A stretch of 64,000 nt of DNA, taken from the NCBI GenBank assembly GCA_020002185.1, contig CM034533.1, positions 67,740,119 through 67,804,118 on the forward strand, given 5' to 3'. The notes under the pieces are model-generated. The model saw nothing but the letters and a program-made list of their open reading frames with translations. It was not told where the DNA came from and did no database searches. The translations under genes were made by a program, and so were the position numbers. The DNA comes from Paraescarpia echinospica. Taxonomy: Eukaryota; Annelida; Polychaeta; Sabellida; Siboglinidae. Positions 10,821-35,858 of the stretch are shown here, piece by piece (the stretch's first letter is position 1; the number at the start of each line of letters is the position of its first letter).

Positions 10821-12775
10821 TCAACAATAATATTCCCAGCCGTAACACCAAAACAAAAACCCACCTCCCCTGGGTAACATGTGAAATAATAAGAATGCAA
10901 AGAAAACGCAACAAAAGCCTTAAAAAACCAAAACAAACTGGACGTAATAGTGACTGGGAAAGGTTTAGGCAACTCCGAAAACAAGCCACTAAAGCTGCAA
11001 CCAAATCCTACTCAGACTATCTAAACAATCACATTGGTGACAGCCTAAAAACAAACCCAAAACAATTATGGTCATTCATTAAAGCAAACAAACGAGAATA
11101 CATTGGCATCCTTACACTGCAAGCAAACGACCAACCAATCACAAATGATCACGTACGACAAAGCAAATACATTTAACAACCAATTTAGTTCCGTGTTTAC
11201 TCAATAAATCTACCCCATCCCCAACTAGCTCCATCCATCTATCCCGACATGCCCTCCCTTGAAATCGGGATAGACGGAGTAATTAAGCAACTGAAAAATC
11301 TAAACCAAAATAAAGCTACAGGCCCCGACGAACTCCCAGCCAGAGTCCTTATAGAGACTGCAGTGGAAATTGCCCCCATCATCACACACATTTTCCAGCA
11401 GTCATACAACACTTGCAAACTCCCAGATGACTGGCTCCAAGAACTAGTAACACCAATACACACAAAAAACGCAAATCAGACCCTGCTAATTATAGACCAA
11501 TTTCGTTAACATGCATCCTCTGCAAAGTTATGGAGCACATAATTCTAAGCAACATGTAGAAACACTTACACAAACACAACATCATCCTCCACTTCCAACA
11601 TGGATTCCAGCCAGGTCTGTCCTGTGAATCCCAACTCATCGAGACAGTCCACGACTGGATGACGGCTATGGACAATAAGACACAAATAGATACCATCCTA
11701 CTCGATTTCACCAAAGCCTTCGACAAAGTCCCCCATAAACGCCTCCTATCCAAATTAGCTTTCTATGGAATAACTGGAAACACACAAAACTGGATCAAAT
11801 CGTTTCTATCCAATCGCAAACAGAGAATCTCAGTCAATGGAGCCCTGTCGGACAGAACAAATGTTACATCTGGTGTACCACAGAGCTCAGTCCTAGGACC
11901 CGTGCTATTTTTACTCTACATAAACGACACAACCGAAAATGTCCATCTTCCGTACGTCTCTTTGCAGACGACAGCATTATATATCCCAAAATCACATCTG
12001 AAACCGACCACGAAACTCTCCAATCTGACCTGATCAAACTCCAAACATGGTCTAACAAATGGCAGATGGAATTTAACATATCTAAATGTGTGCATCTCCC
12101 AATAACAAACAAAACAAAACCCAGACTACATTCATATTCACTCTTTGGCATACCACTCTCTACCGCTTCTAGCCACACATATCTTGGAATAAAATTATAT
12201 TCTAAACTAACCTGGGCTAACCATATCACTGACATAGCTTCCAAATCTTCAAAATCCTAGATATGATCAACGAACCCTCGGACCATGCAAACCTCAAGTA
12301 AAAGAAACAGCCTATAACATGCTAATCCGACCAAAACTCGAGTATGCCTCTTCCATATGGAACCCACACACTGCCACCCAAATTAAACACCTTGAAAGAG
12401 TACAACACTGAGCTACCAGATTTGTCAGAAATGACCACAGACGCCAAACAAACGCAGCAGACCTAATAACCACCCTTGGATGGTCAACTCTTGAACGACG
12501 ACGCATTATCAAACAAGCCATGACATTTTACAAAATATTAAATAACAATCAACATCACACCCCCACCAGATCTACTAACACAGTCAAAAAAACCGTGGCC
12601 ACTACGTAGCCCCTAGGTGCCGCATCAATGCAGCAGTGATCTCTTTCTACCCCCGAGCAGTTCGAATCTGGAATATGATTCCACCACCGATTACTGAACT
12701 AGAAAGCCCCATAGCGTTTCAAACAGCGATTATGAACCTCCCTTTCACCACACCCAATCATCTAAAGTGCCTATA
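10787..12775 (+). pseudogene. LINE linker, reverse transcriptase and C-terminal domain (interrupted)
   Basis: Frames 10787-11176 and 11249-11509 hold the linker (RKQATKAATKSYSDYL, LWSFIKANK) and the block NKATGPDELPARVL. Frame 11659-12033 holds the palm: ILLDFTKAFDKVPHKRLL and SGVPQSSVLGPVLFLLYIND (palm B, with QS for the usual QG). The FADD box is present at about 11959-11985 as RLFADDSIIY but in another frame, so a frameshift precedes it. Thumb and C-terminal blocks (FNISKCVHLPITNK, HTYLGIKLYSKLTW, LEYASSIWNPHT) follow in mixed frames to about 12740. Confidence 0.8.
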
Positions 12776-13008
12776 AAATAAACAAACAAACTACCCACAA
12801 AGCATGCGCACAAAAACAAGCACCATACAACTCCTGCGTTAGCTCAAGTTTGGGCTGTTTGGAATAAATCACCTAAGATCTAAGACCCGTCAATATTTAC
12901 AAATGCCGGCAAGAATTACTCCGCAAACAGGTCACACAGGCAAATTGCTGCCAAATATCTTTCCGCTGATTCAAATCATCTAAAAATCCACCATTTTATA
13001 GTCAACAC

Positions 13009-13195
13009 TGTTTCACTATGCATCGTGCGTTGTCTATGTAGAAGGATGAAACTTTATGTAAACACAATTCAGAGGTTCTTTATTAGCATGGCAGACAACT
13101 CAAGTCACGCGATGTAACCAACTGTCGTGCACGTACTCACGCCGTTACCGTGGCGCCGCCTAGCGACTAACTAAACAATATAATATATTGCAACA
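13009..13195 (-). repeat. 3' LTR of the Ty3/Gypsy-type element
   Basis: 187 bp, starting TGTTGCAATATATT and ending GTGAAACA on the minus strand, so it has the standard TG...CA termini. It aligns end to end with the split copy at 17846-17977 plus 19389-19443. Confidence 0.9.
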
Positions 13196-13208
13196 TCTCC
13201 CTTCCTTT
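13196..13208 (-). other. Polypurine tract
   Basis: Minus-strand AAAGGAAGGGAGA abuts the 3' LTR. It would prime plus-strand DNA synthesis. Confidence 0.8.
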
Positions 13209-13625
13209 ACAAAAGTGTAAAACTCCTACATGTAGAAAACTATTCTATAATCGCATCTAGAACAGTTCACTGGTACCAAATGTTCACTGAGAAATGTTTC
13301 TTGAAATAAAGTAATATTTCTAAACAACTGCTTGTGTTTTATCGAAAATTACTGAGAAATACTGTCTGTATTCTAATGCAAAACGAATTAATACTTCTAA
13401 CTGCTAGCATTACAGTAATCAACTAAATATCATAGCAAATGACAATGAGATACAAATTACAAATTGAACATAGCAATGAACATAACAGCAATATTACTAT
13501 TATTATCGCAATGTTCAATACATGAAAATACACAACAGTCATATTGTATGTGCAATATCGTCACTGACGGTGTGTAATGACCATAAAAGGGATTATTATG
13601 CCCTTTTTATGCACAACTTAGAGAG

Positions 13626-13973
13626 TTAGACGTAGTCTCTGAGATGTGCCGGCCTCCTCACTTGTCTTCCACTGCGTCTCTCGTTAGTTGGTGTTGCAGT
13701 GATGATAGCAGGATGGTCGTCACTCGGCTTGTCGACGCACTGGCGTACTGGTATTCCGCCTGTCGCCGTGTCAGTCGCGTTGTCTGTCACGTCGGCGGCT
13801 CGTGGTGCTGTCACGTCCGGGACCGCTGGTGGTGCTGTCGTGCGACGCAGGTGTCTCCGGTTTCGCCTGTACACTGTACCGTAGTCTGTGACAACATCAT
13901 ACGACCTGATGTTAGCTTGCCGCTGTCTGTCGCTTTCTGCCATCGACTTGTGTACTTCGCTGGCTGCATGCAC
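13626..13973 (-). pseudogene. Shifted C-terminal tail of the integrase region
   Basis: This frame carries EVHKSMAESDRQRQANIRSY and YRRNRRHLRR, the basic C-terminal region usual in Mag-like integrases, followed by an alanine/threonine-rich tail. It is out of frame with the main polyprotein, which ends in unrelated residues at 13912. A frameshift at about 13960-13975 therefore separated the tail from the rest of pol. Confidence 0.7.
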
Positions 13974-16900
13974 CGTCTTTTAATGACGGCAAGTGCTTTG
14001 CGTTTCGGTTGTAGTAGTTAGCTTGCTTCTTGCGTTTGTCATCAAGCTTTTCAACTGTGTTAGTGACTGTTTTCGGCATCAGAAGTGCTTTCGCAGTGGG
14101 CAGAGTGGTTTTCGTTCTCCTTCCAAACAGTCTTTGTGCAGGCGAACTGTCCATGCCTTCCGTATGTGTATTTCTGTAGTTTAAGAGTGCTAGATATGGA
14201 TCTGTACCCGCTTCTTTTGCCTTGATCATTAATTTCTTGGAGATCTTTACGGCACTTTCCGCTTTTCCATTAGACTGCACGTAACCCGGCGAGCTGGTTG
14301 TGTGGTCGAAGTGGTATAGTTCTGCAAACTCTTTGTACTCCCGTGAGTTGTATGGTGGACCATTGTCCGACACCACCTCGTCTGGTATACCGTGCCTCGC
14401 AAACTGTTGTTTAAGCTTCGGTATGACCGCTGCAGCCGTCTTGTTCTCTAGTCGGTCGATCTCAAAAAAACTGCTGTTGTAATCTACAGTCACTATGTAG
14501 TTTCGATCGTTGCATTCGAAGAGATCTGTGCCTACTTTTGCCCATAGGCGATCGGGGACATGATGTGACACGAGAGGTTCTTTCGTCTGGCAACTTTGGT
14601 AAGCTGAGCAAATGTCACACTGCGATATGTAGTCTTTGATCTGCGTTGACATTCCTGGCCAGTATACGCACTCTCGGGCTCGTCGCATTGTCGCCTCGAT
14701 GCCCAGGTGTGCTTCGTGTAGTTTCTCGAGTATTTCGCTCCGCTGTGAAGATGGGATGACACATCGACTACCTCTGAACACGATTCCATCTTGTATTGCG
14801 AGCTCGTCACGTATGCCATGATACGCTCTGATCGTTGTTGGTAGGCAACTCTTCTCAGGCCAGCCTTGTAGAATGGCTGCTTTCAGTGTTTGTAGTGTGT
14901 CGTCTGTCTCAGTGTTGTGTTGTATGTCTCTGAGTCTACCGTCTGAGATGGGCAGGTAGTCAGCCATGTGGATCGTCTCAACTTCCTTTTCCATGGCTTC
15001 GCGTAAGTCGTTTCCTTGCATGTATGCTCGACTGAGCGTGTCGGCGATATACATGTGCTGCCCTCTTTTGTAGACGATGTCGATCTCGTACCGCTGAGCT
15101 CGTAACAGCATCCGTTGTAGTCGCTTCGGAGCTGCCTGGAGTGACTTTTTGTTGATCATTTCGAGAGGTTTGTGGTCTGATTCAACTCTTATCGGTCTGC
15201 CATATGCATAGTGGTCGAAACGCTCTAGCCCAAAAATAATCGCGAGCATTTCTTTTTCGATCTGGGCATACCTGCTCTCAGCATCTGTCAGCGATCTGGA
15301 AGCATAGGCAATTGGTTGCTCGTTCTGTAGTATGCACGCTCCAAGGCCACTCTCGGACGCATCACACTGCAGAGTGAGTGGAACGGTCGGGTCGAAGTAT
15401 CGGAGTACTGGTGTCTCCGACAACATCTGCTTGATCTTCACGACCTCCGCGCCGTGCACCGATTCGTCCCAGAGGAAGTCAGTGTCGGCTTTGACGAGAT
15501 CTTGGAGTGGTTGCGTGACATTGGAGATGCCTTTTGCGAACTTCTGTAGGTAGTTGACCATGCCCATGAGGCGCTGCACCGCCTTCTTGTCGTGTGGTTG
15601 AGGCATTTTGAGTATGGCCTCCACCTTCGCTGGATCTACTTTCAGTCCCTCTGCTGTTATGAGATGACCCATGTACGACACCTCACTCCGTTTCCAGTGC
15701 AGTTTCTCTTTGTTCAGTTTGATGTTCTTTTTGCGACATCGATTCAGTAGCTGCGCCATCTTCATGTCGTGGTCCTCTTCAGCTTCAGCGGCCGTTTCAC
15801 CACAACCGGCAACGAGAATGTCGTCAGCTATGATGAACACACCAGGGATCTTCTCTAACGCCTGATGTAACCGTTGCTGAAAGTACTCTGGCGCTGGCGA
15901 GATTCCGAAAGGCATCCTGCAGTACCGGTACCTTCCGTAGGGTGTCTGGAATGTAGTCAAGTAACTGGACTGTTCATCCAGTTCCACATGCCAGAAGCCA
16001 TTCTTGACATCGCAGACAGTGAACACCTTCGCAGACGCCAGTTCCGGTATGACGTCCTCGATCACTGGTAGCATGTAGTGACTGCGCTTTAGAGCTTTGT
16101 TGAGCGGTTTCGGATCAATGCAGAGTCTTATTTTTCCGCTTTTCTTTTTCACGATGACCATGCTCGACACCCAGTCAGTTGGTGTGTCAACTTCAGCTAT
16201 CACACCCATTTCTTGTAGGCGCGTTAGCTCGTCCTTCAGCGGATGCTTTAACGCGACCGGTACGCGTCGAGGAGGGAGTATGACTGGACTGACTGATTCG
16301 TCTATTTCCAGATGTAGTGTGCCCTCCATTTTTCCTTCACTCGTGAACACGTCCCCGTACGACGCGAACATCGACGACTTTGTCAATGTGTTGTTGTCGT
16401 CGTCAATTTTCAGGATGTTTTGGTGCTGGATTTTTAGTAAGTTCATCTCCTGTGCTGATTGTGAACCGATGATCGGCGTGACCTCGGCATCTATCACAAC
16501 AAAGGTCATGTTGTAGCTTGCACCATTCTTTGGGTTTGTTACGCATAGCTCAGAGCTGCCCAACGACGTCATGGTGCTTTTGTTGTAGAGCGAGATAATG
16601 TTGGCAGACTCCTTGATGGTTGTAGTAGCAGGTAGGTCACCTTTCGAGATAACATTGCAGGTGGCGCCACTATCGATCTGGAAGCGCAAGCTCCTGTCAG
16701 CCAATGTCATCTGTGCGAATATTTTCGACTTGGTTGAAGTGTTGTTTACCACCATGATTTCAATTTCAGAATCAGTGTCTTTGTCTAGTAGGTGAACTTT
16801 GTGCTGCTGTGTGGCCCTCGATTTCTTTCGACACTTTCTGGCGAAGTGATTCATCGATTTGCACAGCTTGCACTCCTTACCCCAGGCTGGGCATTTCTCT

Positions 16901-17655
16901 CTCAATCTTTCATGTTTGTAGCCGCAGAATTTGCATTCATACGCCAGTTGTTCTTTTTCAGTTGAGCGTTGTGGCGTAGCGTGTGCTTTCTTTTTAAACG
17001 AGCGCTTTTTCTCTGCAGAGTGGTTGAATGCGTGCACTTCATCACTCGACATCGCTTTCAGCTTGGCGTCTGTCGACTCGATGGCTCTGCAGATGTCCAA
17101 ACACTTAGTTAGAGTCAGTGATGATTCTTGCAGCAGTCGTTTCCTCATGGCATTGCTGCTGATGCCACACACAATTCTGTCGCGAATGAGTTCATCTCTC
17201 AGTATATCGTAGTTACATGACTTGATTAACGACCGAAGTGCGGTCGCGAAAACATCAACCGTTTCATGACTTTCTTGATTGCGATTATTGAAAACGTATC
17301 TTTCATAAATCACGTTAGTCTCGCCGATGAAGTGCCTTTCCATAAGGGTCAAAATAGTGTTCATGTCGGAACGTTCCTGATCATTCTGGAATGCGAGACC
17401 ATTGAAAACGTCCAATGCATCCTGTCCCACGCAGGTGATGAATGTAGCAACCCTGTATTCGTTTGACTTCTGCTTCAGATGCGACACTATTTCGTAACTG
17501 TCCCACATCTGTTTCCATTGCCTCCAGTTTGTGGCGAGATTGCCCTTGGTGTTGAGTTTTGGTGGCAATGGTATGTTGCTATGGATGACTTGAGGCCCTT
17601 CACTGTGTGCTGCAGTTGGTTCAGTAGTCATGTTGTAGATGTGCAGTGTTGACAA
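13912..17655 (-). CDS. Gag-Pol polyprotein of Ty3/Gypsy-type LTR retrotransposon
   Basis: An open frame of 1247 codons with no internal stop. Gag lies in roughly the first 240 residues, followed by a CCHC-type knuckle region (about 240-276: CKFCGYKHERLREKC, CKLCKSMNHFARKC). Protease has IDSGATCNVI at about 330. Reverse transcriptase (about 450-640) has RLCIDPKPLNKAL and the catalytic IADDILVAG. RNase H has TLQCDASESGLGA and RVESDHKPLEM. Integrase has the zinc motif HLGIEATMRRARECVYWPG...CDIC, then TDLFEC and SDNGPPYNS with the final E in NGKAESA. Gag and pol are in one frame. Only the C-terminal tail is lost to a frameshift, so most catalytic parts look intact. Confidence 0.93.
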   Translation of the reverse strand: MSTLHIYNMTTEPTAAHSEGPQVIHSNIPLPPKLNTKGNLATNWRQWKQMWDSYEIVSHLKQKSNEYRVATFITCVGQDALDVFNGLAFQNDQERSDMNTILTLMERHFIGETNVIYERYVFNNRNQESHETVDVFATALRSLIKSCNYDILRDELIRDRIVCGISSNAMRKRLLQESSLTLTKCLDICRAIESTDAKLKAMSSDEVHAFNHSAEKKRSFKKKAHATPQRSTEKEQLAYECKFCGYKHERLREKCPAWGKECKLCKSMNHFARKCRKKSRATQQHKVHLLDKDTDSEIEIMVVNNTSTKSKIFAQMTLADRSLRFQIDSGATCNVISKGDLPATTTIKESANIISLYNKSTMTSLGSSELCVTNPKNGASYNMTFVVIDAEVTPIIGSQSAQEMNLLKIQHQNILKIDDDNNTLTKSSMFASYGDVFTSEGKMEGTLHLEIDESVSPVILPPRRVPVALKHPLKDELTRLQEMGVIAEVDTPTDWVSSMVIVKKKSGKIRLCIDPKPLNKALKRSHYMLPVIEDVIPELASAKVFTVCDVKNGFWHVELDEQSSYLTTFQTPYGRYRYCRMPFGISPAPEYFQQRLHQALEKIPGVFIIADDILVAGCGETAAEAEEDHDMKMAQLLNRCRKKNIKLNKEKLHWKRSEVSYMGHLITAEGLKVDPAKVEAILKMPQPHDKKAVQRLMGMVNYLQKFAKGISNVTQPLQDLVKADTDFLWDESVHGAEVVKIKQMLSETPVLRYFDPTVPLTLQCDASESGLGACILQNEQPIAYASRSLTDAESRYAQIEKEMLAIIFGLERFDHYAYGRPIRVESDHKPLEMINKKSLQAAPKRLQRMLLRAQRYEIDIVYKRGQHMYIADTLSRAYMQGNDLREAMEKEVETIHMADYLPISDGRLRDIQHNTETDDTLQTLKAAILQGWPEKSCLPTTIRAYHGIRDELAIQDGIVFRGSRCVIPSSQRSEILEKLHEAHLGIEATMRRARECVYWPGMSTQIKDYISQCDICSAYQSCQTKEPLVSHHVPDRLWAKVGTDLFECNDRNYIVTVDYNSSFFEIDRLENKTAAAVIPKLKQQFARHGIPDEVVSDNGPPYNSREYKEFAELYHFDHTTSSPGYVQSNGKAESAVKISKKLMIKAKEAGTDPYLALLNYRNTHTEGMDSSPAQRLFGRRTKTTLPTAKALLMPKTVTNTVEKLDDKRKKQANYYNRNAKHLPSLKDGACSQRSTQVDGRKRQTAAS

Positions 17656-17833
17656 TATCAGATCATATGGACGTACAGTACCAGGTCCAGTGTAGACAAC
17701 ACATGAACGATTATTCCGTATTATCGCTCAGTGTGGATTTGAAAATTGTCAAAGTTCAGTTTACACGAGATTGTGTATTGCAGAATGCTCGAATTTACAG
17801 CATTATTGATCTATGGAACGTAGACTCGTTACC

Positions 17834-17845
17834 GTTCTGACACCA
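17834..17845 (-). other. Primer-binding site, tRNA-Leu type
   Basis: Directly inside the 5' LTR, the minus strand reads TGGTGTCAGAAC. This complements the 3' end of animal tRNA-Leu, which ends TTCTGACACCA. It would prime minus-strand synthesis. Confidence 0.75.
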
Positions 17846-17977
17846 TGTTTCACTATGCATCGTGCGTTGTCTATGTAGAAGGATGAAACTTTATGTAAAC
17901 ACAATTTAGAGGTTCTTTATTAGCATGGCAGACAACTCAAGTCACGCGATGTATCCAACTGTCGTGCACGTACTCAC
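17846..17977 (-). repeat. 5' LTR, inner part
   Basis: The first 132 of 187 bases of this LTR (in plus-strand order), matching 13009-13140. The LTR is cut here by a LINE and resumes at 19389. Confidence 0.9.
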
Positions 17978-19388
17978 TTACAGGTTCTTACAGGTCCTCT
18001 TCTGGCTTTTAGGCTGTGATGCCTCTTACGCCAGCTCTGATGTTTGTCGTCAAACTATATGGTGCGCATGCGTCTGACGAGTTGTTCCATAATAGGGGTG
18101 GGGCTGTGTAATCGAGCTTAATTGGGTGGTTTTTCCATAATTTGTCTAATTTTCCCTCGAAGGACTGAACTGATGGAGCCTCTACCACAGACTGTGGGAG
18201 GCTGTTCCATACGTCCGTGCATCGGTGTATAAATGAATTTTTTTTAATGTTTAACCGACAACGTCCTTTGAATATTTTTAGGTGATGTCCTCGCGTACAT
18301 GATTCAGTATCCCTCAAAGTTATAAAGTTCGATGTCACAGCTGTATCATATTTGTCTGTTAAAATCCTATACATTTCAATCATTTCTCCTCTGAGGCGAC
18401 GATATGACAGAGTTGGTAATTTTAGTCTTTGCAGACGTTCATTGTATTCAAGATCTTTAAAGCCTGGAATTAATTTGGTTGCTCTACGCTGAACATTTTC
18501 AAGAGCTGTAATGTGTTTCATTAAGAATGGAGCCCATACTTGATTTGCATATTCAATATGTGGGCGGACGAGAGATTTAAAAACAGTAGAAAAACATTGT
18601 TCATCCATGTAATCAAAAGTGCGACGAATTATCCCCATCATTGAATTGGCTTTATTAATTTTTTCCGACATATGTGCCTCAAAGTTTAGTGATGAGTCAA
18701 AAGTGACGCCAATATCCTTCACCTTATCCGTACTTGCCAGCGTTATATGATTAGGTCCCAGTGTGTAGCTGTCGTTTCTTATTGTTGATGATCCTACTCT
18801 CATATGGCTGCATTTGTCTGGGTGGAACTTTAAAAGAGATTCGTATGTCCAATGTTCTGCATGGGTAAGATCTTGTTGAAGCTTTGTGCAATCTTCAGTG
18901 GTGTAAATTGGATGGAAGAGTTTCATATCATCCGCAAACAGGAATATTTCGGAGCTCTTTATAACATCCGGTAAATCATTAATAAATATAACAAAAAGTA
19001 AGGGACCAATCACCGATCCTTGTGGTATGCCGCTGATGACATCATGCCAATTTGAAAAAGAATTATTGACCCTTACACGTTGTGTTCTGTGGGCCAATAG
19101 AGCTGCAACCCAGCTTAGAATATTTCCTTGAATTCCATAGCTCTGGAGTTTCTCTATAAGTCGTAGATGTGGGACTTTGTCAAATGCTTTCATAAAATCA
19201 CAATATACTACATCAATACATCCACCGTTATCTAGTGTCTCAGTCCATGAATCGAGTACTTTAAGTAATTGGAGAACTGTAGACCGCCCTTTGATGAATC
19301 CAAATTGTTTGTCGCTCAACAGGTCATTATCTTTCAAATGTTTAGTGATGGTATCTCTAACTATGCCTTCCATTATTTTCCCTACTAT
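17978..19388 (-). mobile_element. CR1-like LINE inserted in the 5' LTR
   Basis: The 1411-bp insert splits the LTR between tactcac and gccgttacc with no base lost and no clear target duplication, as is common for CR1 elements. Its 3' end (minus strand) carries two copies of an eight-base unit, ACCTGTAA, again CR1-like. It is 5'-truncated inside the reverse transcriptase. It must be younger than the LTR element. Confidence 0.85.
18009..19373 (-). CDS. CR1-like reverse transcriptase, 5'-truncated but uninterrupted
   Basis: A 454-codon open frame covers the reverse transcriptase from DKQFGFIKGRSTVLQLL through VYCDFMKAFDKVPH (palm A), SGIPQGSVIGPLLFVIFIND (palm B) and the catalytic box LFADDMKLF, then HPDKCSHM and DIGVTFDSSLNFEAHM, to a C-terminal domain with RRLRGEMIEMYRIL and WNSLPQSVVEAPSVQSFEGK. 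No stop or frameshift is seen, so this is the freshest LINE in the window. The endonuclease is missing because of 5' truncation, so it cannot move on its own. The first Met is just the first in the truncated frame. Confidence 0.9.
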   Translation of the reverse strand: MEGIVRDTITKHLKDNDLLSDKQFGFIKGRSTVLQLLKVLDSWTETLDNGGCIDVVYCDFMKAFDKVPHLRLIEKLQSYGIQGNILSWVAALLAHRTQRVRVNNSFSNWHDVISGIPQGSVIGPLLFVIFINDLPDVIKSSEIFLFADDMKLFHPIYTTEDCTKLQQDLTHAEHWTYESLLKFHPDKCSHMRVGSSTIRNDSYTLGPNHITLASTDKVKDIGVTFDSSLNFEAHMSEKINKANSMMGIIRRTFDYMDEQCFSTVFKSLVRPHIEYANQVWAPFLMKHITALENVQRRATKLIPGFKDLEYNERLQRLKLPTLSYRRLRGEMIEMYRILTDKYDTAVTSNFITLRDTESCTRGHHLKIFKGRCRLNIKKNSFIHRCTDVWNSLPQSVVEAPSVQSFEGKLDKLWKNHPIKLDYTAPPLLWNNSSDACAPYSLTTNIRAGVRGITA

Positions 19389-19443
19389 GCCGTTACCGTG
19401 GCGCTGCCTAGCGACTAACTAAACAATATAACATATTGCAACA
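19389..19443 (-). repeat. 5' LTR, outer part
   Basis: The last 55 bases of the split LTR, matching 13141-13195. The outer end (TTGCAACA) is followed by the AACAC target duplication. Confidence 0.9.
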
Positions 19444-19695
19444 AACACCTTCTACAATCACACATGAAAATCTCCCTACTCAAAATGCACTTATGTCACA
19501 GCATGTGAATTTTGTTTAAAAAAATCATTTCTCAGAAATACACTGCAGTTTTCTTCGTGCAACGAACAGGAAGTTTAACTAGAACATGACCCCCTGTCCG
19601 AGTATAGCGAGGTGATAAGCAATTCATGGAAGCACCGTGGAAGCGCGCCGTTCCCTGGTCCTTCTGACGCCGCATATCCTGGTTGGCGAATGAGT

Positions 19696-19704
19696 GGGCG
19701 GGGC
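19696..19704 (+). promoter_or_regulatory. GC box upstream of uridine phosphorylase
   Basis: GGGCGGGGC, a perfect Sp1/KLF-type GC box, about 137 bp upstream of the first coding ATG at 19841. The region 19530-20120 is richer in CpG than its surroundings, as a promoter might be. Confidence 0.45.
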
Positions 19705-19806
19705 TGTAAATAGATTCGGACCGCTCTATCCTGTTATTTAGCGGCGTGAGTCGAACACAGCACTTCATTTACAATACAGCTCTGGCAACGATACTCAGCA
19801 AGAACA

Positions 19807-19814
19807 TATAAAAG
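19807..19814 (+). promoter_or_regulatory. TATA-like box near uridine phosphorylase start
   Basis: TATAAAAG lies 34 bp before the ATG at 19841. If used, transcription would start about at the ATG, giving a very short leader. It could instead be a chance match. Confidence 0.3.
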
Positions 19815-19840
19815 ACAATCGCAGACGACACTAAATAATA

Positions 19841-35538
<15,698 letters not shown>

Positions 35539-35852
35539 AACCTCCAGTTGTGGTCAGTCGCAAAAACACCTGAAATCTCCTGGTGGTCAGCCATACAGAC
35601 GACACGCCCACCTCTGGTGGGTGCTTGTAGAAACACTGCTCGAGGATCTAGTGCGGTCTTCCGCTTGTACACCAATTCACCTGCCAACCATCCTAGTCTG
35701 AATCGTGTATTGGGTGTCTCGTACTACGTATAAATATGTTGTACGTAGAAGATATAGGTCAGGCTTGTTTACAAAAACATTGGGGAAATGTCTGCAGAAA
35801 CCCTACAGTTCTAGTGATTTAGGTAATTATATGTTGTTGGACGGATTAAGAG

Positions 35853-35858
35853 AATAAA
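35853..35858 (+). terminator. UPP: Candidate UPP polyadenylation signal
   Basis: AATAAA, 315 bp after the stop, followed by the GT-rich TGTGTTGTGT. Later AATAAA sites (for example near 37243) could serve instead. Confidence 0.4.

Larger units (their letters stand above)
8827..12790 (+). mobile_element. CR1-like non-LTR retrotransposon with 2A motif and PHD finger, near full length but broken
   Basis: A plus-strand series of frames shows the expected order for a large LINE: an N-terminal region (8827-9156), a 2A-like motif at about 9550-9606, a PHD finger (about 9635-9770), an APE endonuclease (about 9990-10800), then a reverse transcriptase (about 11240-12260) and C-terminus (to about 12740). 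Frameshifts and stops are scattered over the whole length, so it is not active. The 3' part ends in ATAAAATAAACAAACAAAC at about 12773-12791, a likely tail. This is the longest LINE in the window. Confidence 0.8.
13004..19448 (-). mobile_element. Ty3/Gypsy-type LTR retrotransposon (Mag-like), target duplication AACAC
   Basis: Complete element read on the minus strand: 5' LTR (split, 19443-19389 and 17977-17846), primer-binding site, a long gag-pol frame (17655-13912), a shifted tail, polypurine tract and 3' LTR (13195-13009). The 5-bp AACAC is found at 13004-13008 and 19444-19448, directly outside the LTR ends, as expected for Ty3/Gypsy integration. The two 187-bp LTRs differ at about four sites (roughly 98% identical), so insertion was fairly recent. 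The gag-pol layout with integrase last and a tRNA-Leu-type primer site suggests the Mag lineage. Confidence 0.9.
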
